64,000 nt of DNA from contig DASSSO010000033.1 of assembly GCA_035776735.1 (NCBI GenBank), positions 1 through 64,000 on the forward strand, written 5' to 3'. The notes under the pieces were generated by a model. That model saw only the letters and a program-made list of their open reading frames with translations, searched no databases and was not told the origin of the DNA. A program made the translations under genes and the position numbers. Shown here piece after piece: positions 1 to 7,767 of this stretch (position 1 is its first letter; every line of letters starts with the position of its first letter). Source of the stretch: JACDAN01 sp035776735. GTDB lineage: Bacteria > Actinomycetota > Thermoleophilia > Gaiellales > Gaiellaceae.

Positions 1-372
1 GAAGAGTCCAAGCAACGCGGGATCGGAGTTCGCAAGACGGACCGAATCACGTCCCTTGTCACCTTCGGCCCAGTAGAGCATGCAACCCGCAAGGTGAAGC
101 CGGTCGCCAATCCTGGCGCGTGTACGGCCTTCGACTTGGTAACCGCGGCGGCGGTCGCGGCCCAGGACTGCGTTCGCAGCGGCGCCGGCGCGTTGGCCGG
201 GCGAGGTCGCACTCCGACGGTGAAGCTCGGCCAGTTGCTCCTCAGTCAGCCGGATGTCTCGCACCCACAGGCTGACCGACGAACGCGACACGCCCAGGTG
301 GTGTTCGATCTCTCTTACCGACCAGCCGATGCGACGCAGTCGTCGCGCTTCGGCACGCTCCTTCGTTTTCAT
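1..372 (-). CDS. Helix-turn-helix DNA-binding protein (C-terminus cut by window edge)
   Basis: An open frame runs from ATG at 372 to the left edge with no stop, so only the first 124 residues are visible. The N-terminus is rich in Arg and Glu (KTKERAEARRLRRIGWS) and is followed by a predicted helix-turn-helix, VREIEHHLGVSRSSVSLWV, at about residues 22-40. This resembles the resolvase or Hin type HTH of small actinobacterial regulators. After it comes an Ala/Arg-rich stretch and then the segment CMLYWAEGDKGRD near residue 110. The gene lies 32 bases downstream of tRNA-Gly on the same strand. DNA binding is inferred from the HTH only. The target and true length are unknown, and no catalytic recombinase residues are visible in this part. 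Confidence 0.72.
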   Translation of the reverse strand, partial: MKTKERAEARRLRRIGWSVREIEHHLGVSRSSVSLWVRDIRLTEEQLAELHRRSATSPGQRAGAAANAVLGRDRRRGYQVEGRTRARIGDRLHLAGCMLYWAEGDKGRDSVRLANSDPALLGLF

Positions 373-404
373 CGGCGACAACGATACGGGAGGTGCCGGA
401 CGAA

Positions 405-475
405 AGCGGCCTATCGGAGTCGAACCGATGACTAGAGCTTGGAAGGCTCTCGTGATACCGCTTCACCAAGGCCGC
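405..475 (-). tRNA. tRNA-Gly (anticodon TCC)
   Basis: Read on the minus strand, the 71-base sequence folds as a cloverleaf. The acceptor stem is GCGGCCT/AGGCCGC, and the anticodon stem AGAGC/GCTCT encloses the loop CTTCCAA with anticodon TCC. The T stem ATCGG/CCGAT encloses TTCGACT. The discriminator base is T and the CCA tail is not encoded. It is transcribed toward the HTH gene. Confidence 0.95.
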
Positions 476-499
476 GGTGTCTGACTAGCGTAGCGCCCG

Positions 500-1264
500 A
501 TCTCCCGCCCCGACCCGTACTCCTGGACCGTCCATCCCGAGGCGACGCTCGGCATCGCGGCGCTCGCGGTCGCATACGCCCTGGCGATCCGCGGCCGGCG
601 GGCCGAAGGCTGGCGGATCGCCGCCTTCGCCGCCGGCTGCCTGCTTCTCCTCGTAACCGCCGTCACTCCCCTCGAGGCGCTCAGCTACCACCTGCTCTCG
701 GCGCACCTGCTGCAGAACGTGATCCTCGCCGAGTGGGCGCCGGCGCTCCTCGTCCTCGGCATCCCCGCCGCGCTCGCCGAGCGGATCGGCGCCCTACCCG
801 CCGTCCGCGAGCTGACCCGCCCGCCGGTCGCGCTCGGCCTCTGGCTGCTCACCTACTTCGTCTGGCACCTACCCCCCGCCTACGACACCGCGCTCGAGCA
901 TCCCGCCACCCTGCTCCACCTCGAGCACGTGTGCTACCTGGCGGCCGGCTCGCTCCTCTGGTGGCCCGTGTTCCAGGACGCCCCGCACCGACTCTCGAAT
1001 GCGTCGAGGGCGCTGTACCTCTTCCTCGCCTTCCTGCTCGCGAGCCCGGTCGGTCTCCTGCTCGCCCTCGCCCCGGAGCCGGCCTACGACTACTACGTCC
1101 AGGGCGGCGGCCTCTGGGGCCTGGGCCCGCACTCGGACCAGCAGGTGGCGGGCGTGACGATGGCGGTCGAGCAGTCGATCGTGTTCTTCGCGGTCTTCGC
1201 CGTCTACTTCTTCCGCTTCCTCGCCGACGAGGAACGGGTGGCAGCTGCATCGGGGTCCGAATAG
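500..1264 (+). CDS. CtaG-like cytochrome c oxidase assembly membrane protein
   Basis: About 255 codons encode a polytopic membrane protein of the caa3-type CtaG family, which in other bacteria assists assembly of cytochrome c oxidase. Typical family features are the N-terminal DPYSWTVHPEA, the segment SAHLLQN (usually SAHMVQH, so the second His is changed), FVWHLPPAYD, and LLHLEHVCYLAAGSLLWWP. About six or seven hydrophobic segments are visible. The start is a problem. The frame opens after TAG at 491-493, the conserved N-terminus begins almost at once, and the first ordinary start codon (GTG 719) would remove a third of the protein. TAGCGT at 486-491 lies 8 bases before ATC 500, which fits a leaderless start, so ATC 500 is used here as a guess. 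The family call is confident; the start is not. Confidence 0.8.
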   Translation: MSRPDPYSWTVHPEATLGIAALAVAYALAIRGRRAEGWRIAAFAAGCLLLLVTAVTPLEALSYHLLSAHLLQNVILAEWAPALLVLGIPAALAERIGALPAVRELTRPPVALGLWLLTYFVWHLPPAYDTALEHPATLLHLEHVCYLAAGSLLWWPVFQDAPHRLSNASRALYLFLAFLLASPVGLLLALAPEPAYDYYVQGGGLWGLGPHSDQQVAGVTMAVEQSIVFFAVFAVYFFRFLADEERVAAASGSE

Positions 1265-1279
1265 GCCGATCGGCCTATT
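1260..1279. promoter_or_regulatory. Perfect 20-bp palindrome, candidate operator
   Basis: AATAGGCCGATCGGCCTATT is a perfect palindrome. It overlaps the stop codon of the CtaG-like gene and ends 40 bases before the PAS-protein start. A near-identical 18-bp copy lies at 7710-7727 upstream of ispH. A weak -35-like TTGCAT (1278-1283) abuts it. A dimeric regulator site is inferred; no matching regulator is known. Confidence 0.55.
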
Positions 1280-1319
1280 GCATTCCGCCCGCGCGGCTGC
1301 CAGCGTGTCAGGAGCGCCC

Positions 1320-1709
1320 ATGGCCACTCACATCGCACCCCTGGAGCAGGATCTCGTCCAGGAGACGCTCCTCGGGGAAGCGCTCGAGCACGCGCCCATG
1401 GGAGCGATCGTCCTCGACGAGGACGGCCGCTACCTCGCCGCCAACAGGGTCGCCTGCGAGCTCTCCGGCTACACGCGCGAAGAGCTCCTCGAAGGCGGCG
1501 CGAAGGCGCTCGCCCTCGACCCCGGGCGCCTTCCCGAGCGGATGTCGAGGATGGCGAGCGGCGACCTCCGCAGCGGCGTGGGGCGGCTGCGCCGCAAGGA
1601 CGGCGTGCCGGTCACCTGCGAGTTCCGGGTGGGCGCGACACGAAGCGGCGGCATGCCGTTCTTCGTCGTCGTCTTCTGGGAGACGGACGGGACGGCCGAC
1701 ACGTCGTAG
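1320..1709 (+). CDS. Small stand-alone PAS-domain sensor protein
   Basis: The 129-residue protein is almost entirely one PAS domain. The core runs from LGEALEHAPMGAIVLDEDGRY (about residues 18-38) through RVACELSGYTREELLEGG to a beta-rich C-terminal half ending in FFVVVFW. There is no kinase, GGDEF or DNA-binding output domain, so it probably works by binding a partner or a small ligand. The ATG at 1320 is preceded by AGGAG six bases upstream, which decides the start over earlier in-frame TTG codons. The palindrome at 1260-1279 lies just upstream. The response regulator at 3332-3781 has an almost identical start context (AGGAGCGCCCATGG), but no functional link is shown. Confidence 0.8.
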   Translation: MATHIAPLEQDLVQETLLGEALEHAPMGAIVLDEDGRYLAANRVACELSGYTREELLEGGAKALALDPGRLPERMSRMASGDLRSGVGRLRRKDGVPVTCEFRVGATRSGGMPFFVVVFWETDGTADTS

Positions 1710-1783
1710 TCGGGACGGCCGGATTCGAACCGGCGGCCTCCTGCTCCCAAAGCAGGCGCGCTACCAGGCTGCGCCACGTCCCG
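1710..1783 (-). tRNA. tRNA-Pro (anticodon TGG)
   Basis: The 74-base minus-strand sequence has acceptor stem CGGGACG/CGTCCCG, anticodon stem CCTGC/GCAGG with loop TTTGGGA (anticodon TGG), T stem GCCGG/CCGGC around TTCGAAT, and discriminator A. CCA is not encoded. Its 3' end directly abuts the PAS gene stop codon, so the two converge with no spacer. Confidence 0.96.
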
Positions 1784-1836
1784 CCGATCCCAGTGTAGAG
1801 CGAGCGCCCGAGGGCCTCGTGCCGCAGCGCCGTCGT

Positions 1837-1842
1837 TAGGCT
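1837..1842 (+). promoter_or_regulatory. -10 element TAGGCT of a leaderless promoter
   Basis: TAGGCT lies 7 bases before the GTG start at 1850. The same TAGGCT-N7-GTG layout occurs at 22928 and 24891. It implies transcription starting at or next to the start codon. Confidence 0.6.
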
Positions 1843-1849
1843 CGGCCGC

Positions 1850-2764
1850 GTGACCCGCCGGCCCGCGCTGGGGTACGCGATGGTGCTCACGGCGGCGACG
1901 CTCTGGGCGCTCAACGGCACCGTCTCGAAGGTGATCATCCAGTCGGGCGGCGTCACCCCCGAGCGCCTGACGCAGGTCCGGGCGACCGGCGCCTTTCTCC
2001 TCCTCGTCGCCGCGCTGCTCGTCTGGCGGCGCTCGACGCTCGGAGTAAGCCGGCGCGAACTGCCCTTCCTGGCCGTGTTCGGCGTCTGCGGGCTGGCACT
2101 CGTCGCCTGGTTCTATTTCGTGGCGATCGACCGGCTGGAGATCGCCGTCGCCCTGCTGATCCAGTACGTCGCGCCCGTCCTTGTCGCCCTGTACGCGCGG
2201 TACGTGCTGCACGAGCCGGTGCGGCGCCGGATCTGGGCGGCACTTGCCCTGGCGATCGTCGGGCTCTCCCTCCTCCTGCAACTCTGGAACGGCATCGAGC
2301 TGGACACGATCGGACTGCTCGCGTCGGTGGGCGCGGCCGTGACCTTCGCGCTCTACATCCTCATGGCCGACGAGGGGCTGAAACGTCGCTCGACGAGCTC
2401 GCTGCTCACCTACGGCTTCCTCTTCGCGGCGCTCTTCTGGACGATCGTCCAGCCGTGGACCAGCTTCCCGTGGCAGCTCGTGGACGACAGCGTCTCCCTG
2501 CTCGGACGCCTCGAGTCGATCGAGCTCCCCGTCTGGCTGCTGATGGGCTGGATGGTCGTGCTCGGCACCATCGTCCCCTTCGGGCTGCTCGTCGCGGCGC
2601 TGCGCCACATCCGACCGACGCGGGCGGGCATCCTCGCGATGTTCGAGCCCGTCGCCGCAACGGTCATCGCCTATGCGTGGCTGGGCGAAAAGCTCGATCC
2701 GGTTCAGCTCGTCGGAGCGGCAGTGGTTCTCTGCGGCATCGTTCTTGCGCAAACCTCACGGTAA
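1850..2764 (+). CDS. EamA/DMT-superfamily transporter
   Basis: The 304-residue protein has about ten hydrophobic segments arranged as two EamA repeats, each of roughly 140 residues. The first repeat starts LGYAMVLTAATLWALNG (residues 8-24), and the second starts LASVGAAVTFALYILMAD near residue 160. The C-terminal FEPVAATVIAYAWLGEKL is the usual EamA ending. The family exports or imports small metabolites such as amino acids or nucleobases; the substrate cannot be read from sequence. The length is normal for the family. The GTG start is supported by TAGGCT seven bases upstream. No operon partner overlaps it. Confidence 0.9.
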   Translation: MTRRPALGYAMVLTAATLWALNGTVSKVIIQSGGVTPERLTQVRATGAFLLLVAALLVWRRSTLGVSRRELPFLAVFGVCGLALVAWFYFVAIDRLEIAVALLIQYVAPVLVALYARYVLHEPVRRRIWAALALAIVGLSLLLQLWNGIELDTIGLLASVGAAVTFALYILMADEGLKRRSTSSLLTYGFLFAALFWTIVQPWTSFPWQLVDDSVSLLGRLESIELPVWLLMGWMVVLGTIVPFGLLVAALRHIRPTRAGILAMFEPVAATVIAYAWLGEKLDPVQLVGAAVVLCGIVLAQTSR

Positions 2765-2813
2765 TTCATGCGAAAATCTACTCGTTTAATCACCGTGGAA
2801 TGCGCCGTCCCGA

Positions 2814-3329
2814 ATGTATGGCAGACTCCTCGGCCGAGTGGTGGGAAGCCGCACACTTCTCGCCCTGGTCGTTGGGGGGATCGTGTTCCTGGCGTCGTCG
2901 CCGGGAGCGATGTCGTCCGGCCAGGTCAGCCAGGCGCAGTTGTCGGGGCAGGAGCAGAGCCTCCTCAACGCGATCAACCGGGCACGCGCCAGGCACGGCC
3001 GACAACCCCTGCGCATCGCCTCTCCGCTGCAGCGGGCCGCCCGCTCGCACTCGAACGCGATGATGCGCACCGGCAACTTCGGGCACGGGAACTGGTACCA
3101 GCGCCTGCGCCGGCACGGCGCCCGGGCCCGCATGCTGGGGGAGACGATCGCGTGGGGCTCAGGCCCGCACGGGACCGCGGCCGCGATCGTCCGGATGTGG
3201 CTCGGGAGCCCGTCTCACCGTGCGACGGTGCTGCACAGCGGGTTCCGCTACGTCGGGGTCGGAGTCGCAACCGGTACGTTCTCCGGGTACGGCGGCGCAA
3301 GCGTCGCGACGGCCGACTTCGGCGGATAG
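2814..3329 (+). CDS. Secreted CAP-domain (SCP/PR-1-like) protein
   Basis: The 171-residue protein starts with a basic stretch and a hydrophobic signal or anchor segment (LLALVVGGIVFLASSPG, residues 15-31). A CAP domain follows: the helix LLNAINRARARHGRQPL, the His of NFGHGNW, the Glu of LGETIAWG, and SPSHRATVL. These match the conserved CAP cavity residues His-Glu-His. The family is extracellular, and its biochemical role in bacteria is mostly unclear. The upstream 2760-2813 region is unusually A/T-rich for this window, with TTTAAT at 2784-2789 as a possible -10. The stop lies two bases from the convergent response-regulator stop, leaving no room for a terminator. Confidence 0.86.
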   Translation: MYGRLLGRVVGSRTLLALVVGGIVFLASSPGAMSSGQVSQAQLSGQEQSLLNAINRARARHGRQPLRIASPLQRAARSHSNAMMRTGNFGHGNWYQRLRRHGARARMLGETIAWGSGPHGTAAAIVRMWLGSPSHRATVLHSGFRYVGVGVATGTFSGYGGASVATADFGG

Positions 3330-3331
3330 TC

Positions 3332-3781
3332 CTACTCGACCAGGAGCGCCCTCAGCTCGGCGATCTTCTCTCGCCGGAGCTCCTCCCGCTCGCCGCGCCG
3401 CACGCGCTCGAGCAGGTTCTCGACGACCGATGCGAGCTCCACGGGATTGAACGGCTTCGTGATGTAGTCGACGCCGCCCAGCTCGAGCCCCTTCGCGCGG
3501 TCCCGCAGCTCGGCACGGGCGGTGAGGAAGACGAGCGGGATGTGGCTCGTGGCCTCGTCGTCGACCAGGCGCTCGGCCACCTGCCAGCCGTCCATGCCCG
3601 GCATCATCACGTCGAGGAGGATCACGTCGGGCCGCTCGGCCCGGGCGGCCTCGACGCCGGCGACCCCGTCGGCCGCCTCCAGCACCGTCATGCCCTCCGC
3701 CTCGAGGTTCACGCGGCAGAGCAGGCGAATCGGCGCTTCGTCGTCGACGACGAGGACTCGGGTGGGCACGGCTCGGTCCAT
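3332..3781 (-). CDS. Single-domain response regulator (CheY-like)
   Basis: The 149-residue protein is one receiver domain. The acidic pair VVDDE is at residues 11-15, the phospho-acceptor Asp57 is in ILLDVMMPG, the Thr is in FLTARAE, and the Lys is in ITKPF. A short charged tail (RVRRGEREELRREKIAEL) follows instead of an output domain. It lies 8 bases downstream of the large histidine kinase gene on the same strand, so the kinase is the likely phosphodonor. ATG 3781 is preceded by AGGAG, whose first bases overlap the kinase stop. With no DNA-binding domain it probably acts by protein contact or as a phosphate relay. Confidence 0.9.
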   Translation of the reverse strand: MDRAVPTRVLVVDDEAPIRLLCRVNLEAEGMTVLEAADGVAGVEAARAERPDVILLDVMMPGMDGWQVAERLVDDEATSHIPLVFLTARAELRDRAKGLELGGVDYITKPFNPVELASVVENLLERVRRGEREELRREKIAELRALLVE

Positions 3782-3789
3782 GGGCGCTC

Positions 3790-6700
3790 CTATACCCGAC
3801 TCTCCGGGGCCTGAGTCAAGGTCATCGGCAGCTCGAAGACGAAGCACCCACCCTGCCCGCTGTCGGAGTCGACCCAGACGCGGCCGCCCATCGCGCTCGC
3901 GAGGCCGCGGGCGATGAAGAGCCCGAGGCCGGTGCCGCCGGGAGCCTGGCGGGTCGCCTCAGCGCGGTAGAACTTCCGGAAGATCCGCTCCTGCTCGCTC
4001 TGGGGAACGCCGGCGCCCTCGTCGACGACGCGAACCTGCACGGCGTCGTGCGTCCTGCGGGCGGCGACCGTGACCGTCCCGCCCTGCGGGGAGAACTTGA
4101 CGGCGTTGTCGACGAGGTTCGCGAGGATCTGCCGCACCTTGTCCCGGTCGGCCGACGCGTCGAGCGGCTCGTCGGGGACCTCGACGACGAAGCGCCGCGC
4201 GTTCGCGAGCTCGCGCTCGGCGCTCTCGACGACGTCGGAGACCACCTCGCGGAGGTCGGTCGGCGCGAACTGGACCTGAAGGTCGCCGCTCTCGAGGCGC
4301 GCGACGCTCAGCAGCGCGTCCACGATCCCGGTCAGGCGCTGCGCCTCCGTGGCGATGTAGCCGAGGAACGTGCGGCGCGCCTCGTCCTCGAACGCCACGT
4401 CCTCCCGCAGGAGCGTCTCGGCGAAGCCGTAGATCGACGTCAGCGGCGCGCGCAGCTCATGCGAGACCGTGGAGACGAAGCCGGACTTCAGCTGCTCCAC
4501 GAGGTGATCGGAGGACACGTCCCTGAACGCGTAGATGCGGCCGGCGACCGCCCCGGCGGGATCCCGCATCACGGCCTCGCTGACCGAGAGCCAGACCTCC
4601 TCCCCCCCGCGATGGATCTGGATCAGCCCGCGCCCCTCCGCCGAGGTCTCGTCGGGCTCGAGGCTCCGCTGGAGGACGTCCGCCGGCGTCCGTCCCATCG
4701 CCTCCGCCGCCGGCACGTCCGTGATCTCCTCCGCCGCCGCGTTCCACAGCACGACGCAGCCCTCCCGGTCGACCGCGACGATCCCGTCGGCGACGTTGCC
4801 GAGAATCGCCACGCTCCGTTCCCGTTCCAGCACGACGCGCTGGTAGAGCTCGGCGTTGGACAGGAACGCGGACACGTTGGCCGCGAGCGCGGCGAGCGCC
4901 TCGACCTCCTCGTCGCGCCAGGAGCGCGCGCCGCGCGCGTACACGGCGAGGACGCCGTGCACGGCTCCCTCCGGGCCGACGAGCGGGGCGCCGAGATAGG
5001 CGGCGTGGCCCGCCTCCAGCAGCGCGTCGGAGCCGCTGAGGATCCCGCCGGCTCGCGCGTCGCCGACCGCCACCGGGCCGCGGGACTGGACGACCTCCCC
5101 CGCGAGCTCCCCAACCGCCGAGACACGGCTGCCGATCGCCGCGTCAGCGCCTTCCCCGTGGGCCGCGCTGACCACGAGCTCGTCGCCTTCGAGCATGCTC
5201 ACCGCGGCCGCGTCGGCGCCGACGAGCCCGGGCGCCTGCTCGACGATCTCCTCGAGGATCGCGTCGGGGTCGAGCTCGCTCGCGAGCAGCGTCCCCGTCC
5301 GGGCGAGCTGCTGCGCGATCGCGCGGTTCCGCCGCTCGGCCTCGAAGAGCTCCGCGCGCTCGAGGGCTCCCCGTGCGGCACCGGCGAGATGGTGGGCCAG
5401 CTCGATCTCGTCGTCGGAGAAGGCCTGTTCCTCGGAGAAGAAGACGAGGCCGATGCCGGTCTGCTCGCGTCTCGGCGCCTCGACGGGGACCGCGACGAGC
5501 GAGCGGAAGCCCATCCCGTCCGCGAGCCCGCGCCAGGCGTCGCCGAAGCGATCGTCCTCGGCGACGTGCGGCGAGGCGAGCACGCGCTTGCGGAGGGCCG
5601 CGTCATGCAGGGGCTCCGCTCCGCCGACGCCTTTCGCGAGGAACTCGGAGACCGCGGGAGGGAGCTCGTGCGCGCCCGAGAGCCGCAGCCCGCCGTCGCC
5701 GGGCATGAGCACGGCCGCGAAGCTCCCGCCGAGCGCCTCGCTCGCCGCCTGGGCGACGGCGTCGAGGGTCTCGTCCAGGGAGAGGGGCTGGGCGAGGACG
5801 GACGCGATCCGGAAGAACCCTCGCTGGATCCGTACCTGCCGCGCGCTCTGCTCGATGCTCGCCACGTTGCGGAGCGCGACCGAGCCGAGGTTCGCGAACG
5901 CCTCCAACACCTCGACGTCCTCCGCGCTGAAGCGCCGGTCGGGGTCCTTCGTCCCGACGCCGATGACGCCGCGGACCTCGCCCCACCAGGTCATCGGGGC
6001 GACCATCGCGGCGGTGACGCCCTCGTACGCCTCGTGCGGCCTCTCGACCTCGTCGCCGTAGTCGAGTGACACGACCGCCTGCCGGCGCCGCATCGCCTCG
6101 CCCGCGAGCCCGGTCTCGGAGGGGAACTCGAGCTCGATCAGGTTGGCCGGAAGCCCGTACACGGCTGCGCAGCGGAGGACACCCCGTCGCGGGTCGAGGA
6201 GGTAGCAGTCCGCGGCGTCGGCCTCCAGGAGCTTCGTCACCTCGACCACGAGCCGCTGGAGGACCGCCTCCACCTGGAGCTCGCTCGTCATCACCTGCGC
6301 CGCCTGGACGAGCGCGGCCTGCCGGTCGAGGCGGCGCCGGTTCTCGTCCAGGAGCTGCGCCGTGTGCAGCGCGAGCCCCACCTCGCGGGCGACGGCCTCG
6401 GCGAGCGACACGTCCGAGGCCGTCCACTCGGTCGTCTCCGCCCGGTGGAGCCCGAAGACGCCGATCACGTCGCCGAAGACCTCGATCGGCGTCGCGAGCG
6501 CCGCCTTCGTCCCGATCTGGAGCAGCGTCTCGACCTGCCCGAGGCTCGGATCCCGCAGCTCGGGATCCTGCGCGACGTCGCCGGAAACCACCGTCCGGCG
6601 CCTTCGAGCGGCGAGGTTCACGACCGGGAGGTTCGGCGCCGCCGTCCCGATCGAATCCACGCCGGGAGCGTCCCACTCGGCGCGGATCGGCATCGTCCGG

Positions 6701-7521
6701 CCCGGCTGGCCGAGTCGGATGAAGCAGCGGGCGACGCCGGTGGCCCTGCCCACCTCCTCGACGGCGATGCGGAGCACGGTCTCGAGGTCGTGCTCGGAGC
6801 GAACGCGCTGGCCGATCTCCGCGACCACGCGCTCGCGGCCGAGCGCCTCCTCGAGCCGCGCCGCGGAACGGGTCTTCTCGAGCGCGAGCGCCGTCTCGCC
6901 CGCGAGCGTCTCCAGCCGCGTCATCTCCTCGGGCGGGAACGCCCGTCGCCGGCTCGTGCTCGCGGCGACGAGCACTGCGAGTACGCGCGCGCCGGACACG
7001 ATCGGGACGAACGCGGCGCTCTTGGCGCCGACGCGGTCGGCGAGGCGGCGGTTGACGCGGGGGGAGGACTCGACGTCGAAGATCGTCAGCGACGCGGCCT
7101 CGAACGCGGCGCTCGCGATCGCCGACGGTTCGTTCTCGAGGTCGATGCGCACCGACGGCCACCAGCCGACGTCCTTGCCGTCGCTGCTGCGCGCCACGAG
7201 GCCGGTCGCCTCCTTCGTGTCGTCGTTGATCTGCGCGACGGCGGTGAACTCGACCCCGAGGAGCGAGGTGACCTCGTCCAGAAGCGTCTGCGCGACGGCC
7301 TCCGCGTCCGTCGCCCGGGCGAGGCCGGCCGACAGCGAGGGCGGCGTCTCGGCCGGCGGCTCCTCCTCCGCCTCCGCGGAAGTCTCGGGTGTCCCGCGGT
7401 TCCGGCGGCGAAGGACGGCAAGGAGCACCGCGGCCGCGACGAGGAGCGCCGCGGCGAGCGCGAGCAGGAGGTAGCCGACGGCAACCGAGAGAAACGGCTG
7501 CGCGGCGATCGTCAGGCACAT
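3790..7521 (-). CDS. Membrane-anchored multi-GAF/PAS sensor histidine kinase
   Basis: The 1243-residue sensor kinase begins with one transmembrane segment (about residues 10-37) and an acidic linker. Four or five GAF-type repeats follow between roughly residues 55 and 890. A PAS domain (ILGNVADGIVAVDREG) is near 900-1000, then a HisKA dimerisation domain with the phospho-acceptor His1021 in STVSHELRAPL, and a HATPase domain with N box NLVDNAVKF, DEGAGVP and GGTGLGLFIARG. GAF domains bind small ligands or cofactors, but I see no clear bilin or haem attachment Cys. It probably autophosphorylates and passes phosphate to the downstream receiver protein. The start chosen is ATG 7521, just before the membrane segment; the frame stays open upstream only because it runs antisense to ispH. 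Confidence 0.9.
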   Translation of the reverse strand: MCLTIAAQPFLSVAVGYLLLALAAALLVAAAVLLAVLRRRNRGTPETSAEAEEEPPAETPPSLSAGLARATDAEAVAQTLLDEVTSLLGVEFTAVAQINDDTKEATGLVARSSDGKDVGWWPSVRIDLENEPSAIASAAFEAASLTIFDVESSPRVNRRLADRVGAKSAAFVPIVSGARVLAVLVAASTSRRRAFPPEEMTRLETLAGETALALEKTRSAARLEEALGRERVVAEIGQRVRSEHDLETVLRIAVEEVGRATGVARCFIRLGQPGRTMPIRAEWDAPGVDSIGTAAPNLPVVNLAARRRRTVVSGDVAQDPELRDPSLGQVETLLQIGTKAALATPIEVFGDVIGVFGLHRAETTEWTASDVSLAEAVAREVGLALHTAQLLDENRRRLDRQAALVQAAQVMTSELQVEAVLQRLVVEVTKLLEADAADCYLLDPRRGVLRCAAVYGLPANLIELEFPSETGLAGEAMRRRQAVVSLDYGDEVERPHEAYEGVTAAMVAPMTWWGEVRGVIGVGTKDPDRRFSAEDVEVLEAFANLGSVALRNVASIEQSARQVRIQRGFFRIASVLAQPLSLDETLDAVAQAASEALGGSFAAVLMPGDGGLRLSGAHELPPAVSEFLAKGVGGAEPLHDAALRKRVLASPHVAEDDRFGDAWRGLADGMGFRSLVAVPVEAPRREQTGIGLVFFSEEQAFSDDEIELAHHLAGAARGALERAELFEAERRNRAIAQQLARTGTLLASELDPDAILEEIVEQAPGLVGADAAAVSMLEGDELVVSAAHGEGADAAIGSRVSAVGELAGEVVQSRGPVAVGDARAGGILSGSDALLEAGHAAYLGAPLVGPEGAVHGVLAVYARGARSWRDEEVEALAALAANVSAFLSNAELYQRVVLERERSVAILGNVADGIVAVDREGCVVLWNAAAEEITDVPAAEAMGRTPADVLQRSLEPDETSAEGRGLIQIHRGGEEVWLSVSEAVMRDPAGAVAGRIYAFRDVSSDHLVEQLKSGFVSTVSHELRAPLTSIYGFAETLLREDVAFEDEARRTFLGYIATEAQRLTGIVDALLSVARLESGDLQVQFAPTDLREVVSDVVESAERELANARRFVVEVPDEPLDASADRDKVRQILANLVDNAVKFSPQGGTVTVAARRTHDAVQVRVVDEGAGVPQSEQERIFRKFYRAEATRQAPGGTGLGLFIARGLASAMGGRVWVDSDSGQGGCFVFELPMTLTQAPESRV

Positions 7522-7709
7522 GGGCGCCACTGAGCCAGACGGATGATACGGAGCAGCCGTCCGAGAACGAATACGAGGGAGGCCCGCCGCTCGGGGGGGT
7601 CGGTGCGGCGGGCACTCCCCAGTGCTAACCGCGGATCGTGGCCAGGTACGCGCACCGCGGTTCGCGTCGCCCAGTGACGCCAAGCTACCCCGGCGACCCG
7701 TGAATTCCA

Positions 7710-7727
7710 ATAGGCCGATCGGCCCAT
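7710..7727. promoter_or_regulatory. Near-perfect 18-bp palindrome, second copy of candidate operator
   Basis: AATAGGCCGATCGGCCCAT begins at 7709. The window 7710-7727 is a palindrome with one mismatch and is identical to the first 16 bases of the 1260-1279 palindrome. It lies between the divergent kinase and ispH genes and ends two bases before a -35-like TTGAAA (7730-7735). Confidence 0.55.
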
Positions 7728-7754
7728 CTTTGAAAGCCAGAAACGGTGGCCGGA

Positions 7755-7760
7755 TACCAT
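7755..7760 (+). promoter_or_regulatory. -10 element TACCAT for ispH
   Basis: TACCAT lies seven bases before ATG 7768, so ispH is probably leaderless from 7768. The upstream in-frame ATG at 7759 falls inside this hexamer. TTGAAA at 7730 is 19 bases upstream. Confidence 0.5.
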
Positions 7761-7767
7761 GGCTCCG

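Noticed and set aside
439..1839. Long plus-strand ORF over the CtaG, PAS and tRNA-Pro region
   Set aside because: The product is Arg/Pro-rich with no family features and it crosses three well-supported features.
2455..3063. Plus-strand ORF bridging EamA and the CAP protein
   Set aside because: It is an out-of-frame shadow of both genes with low-complexity Arg content.
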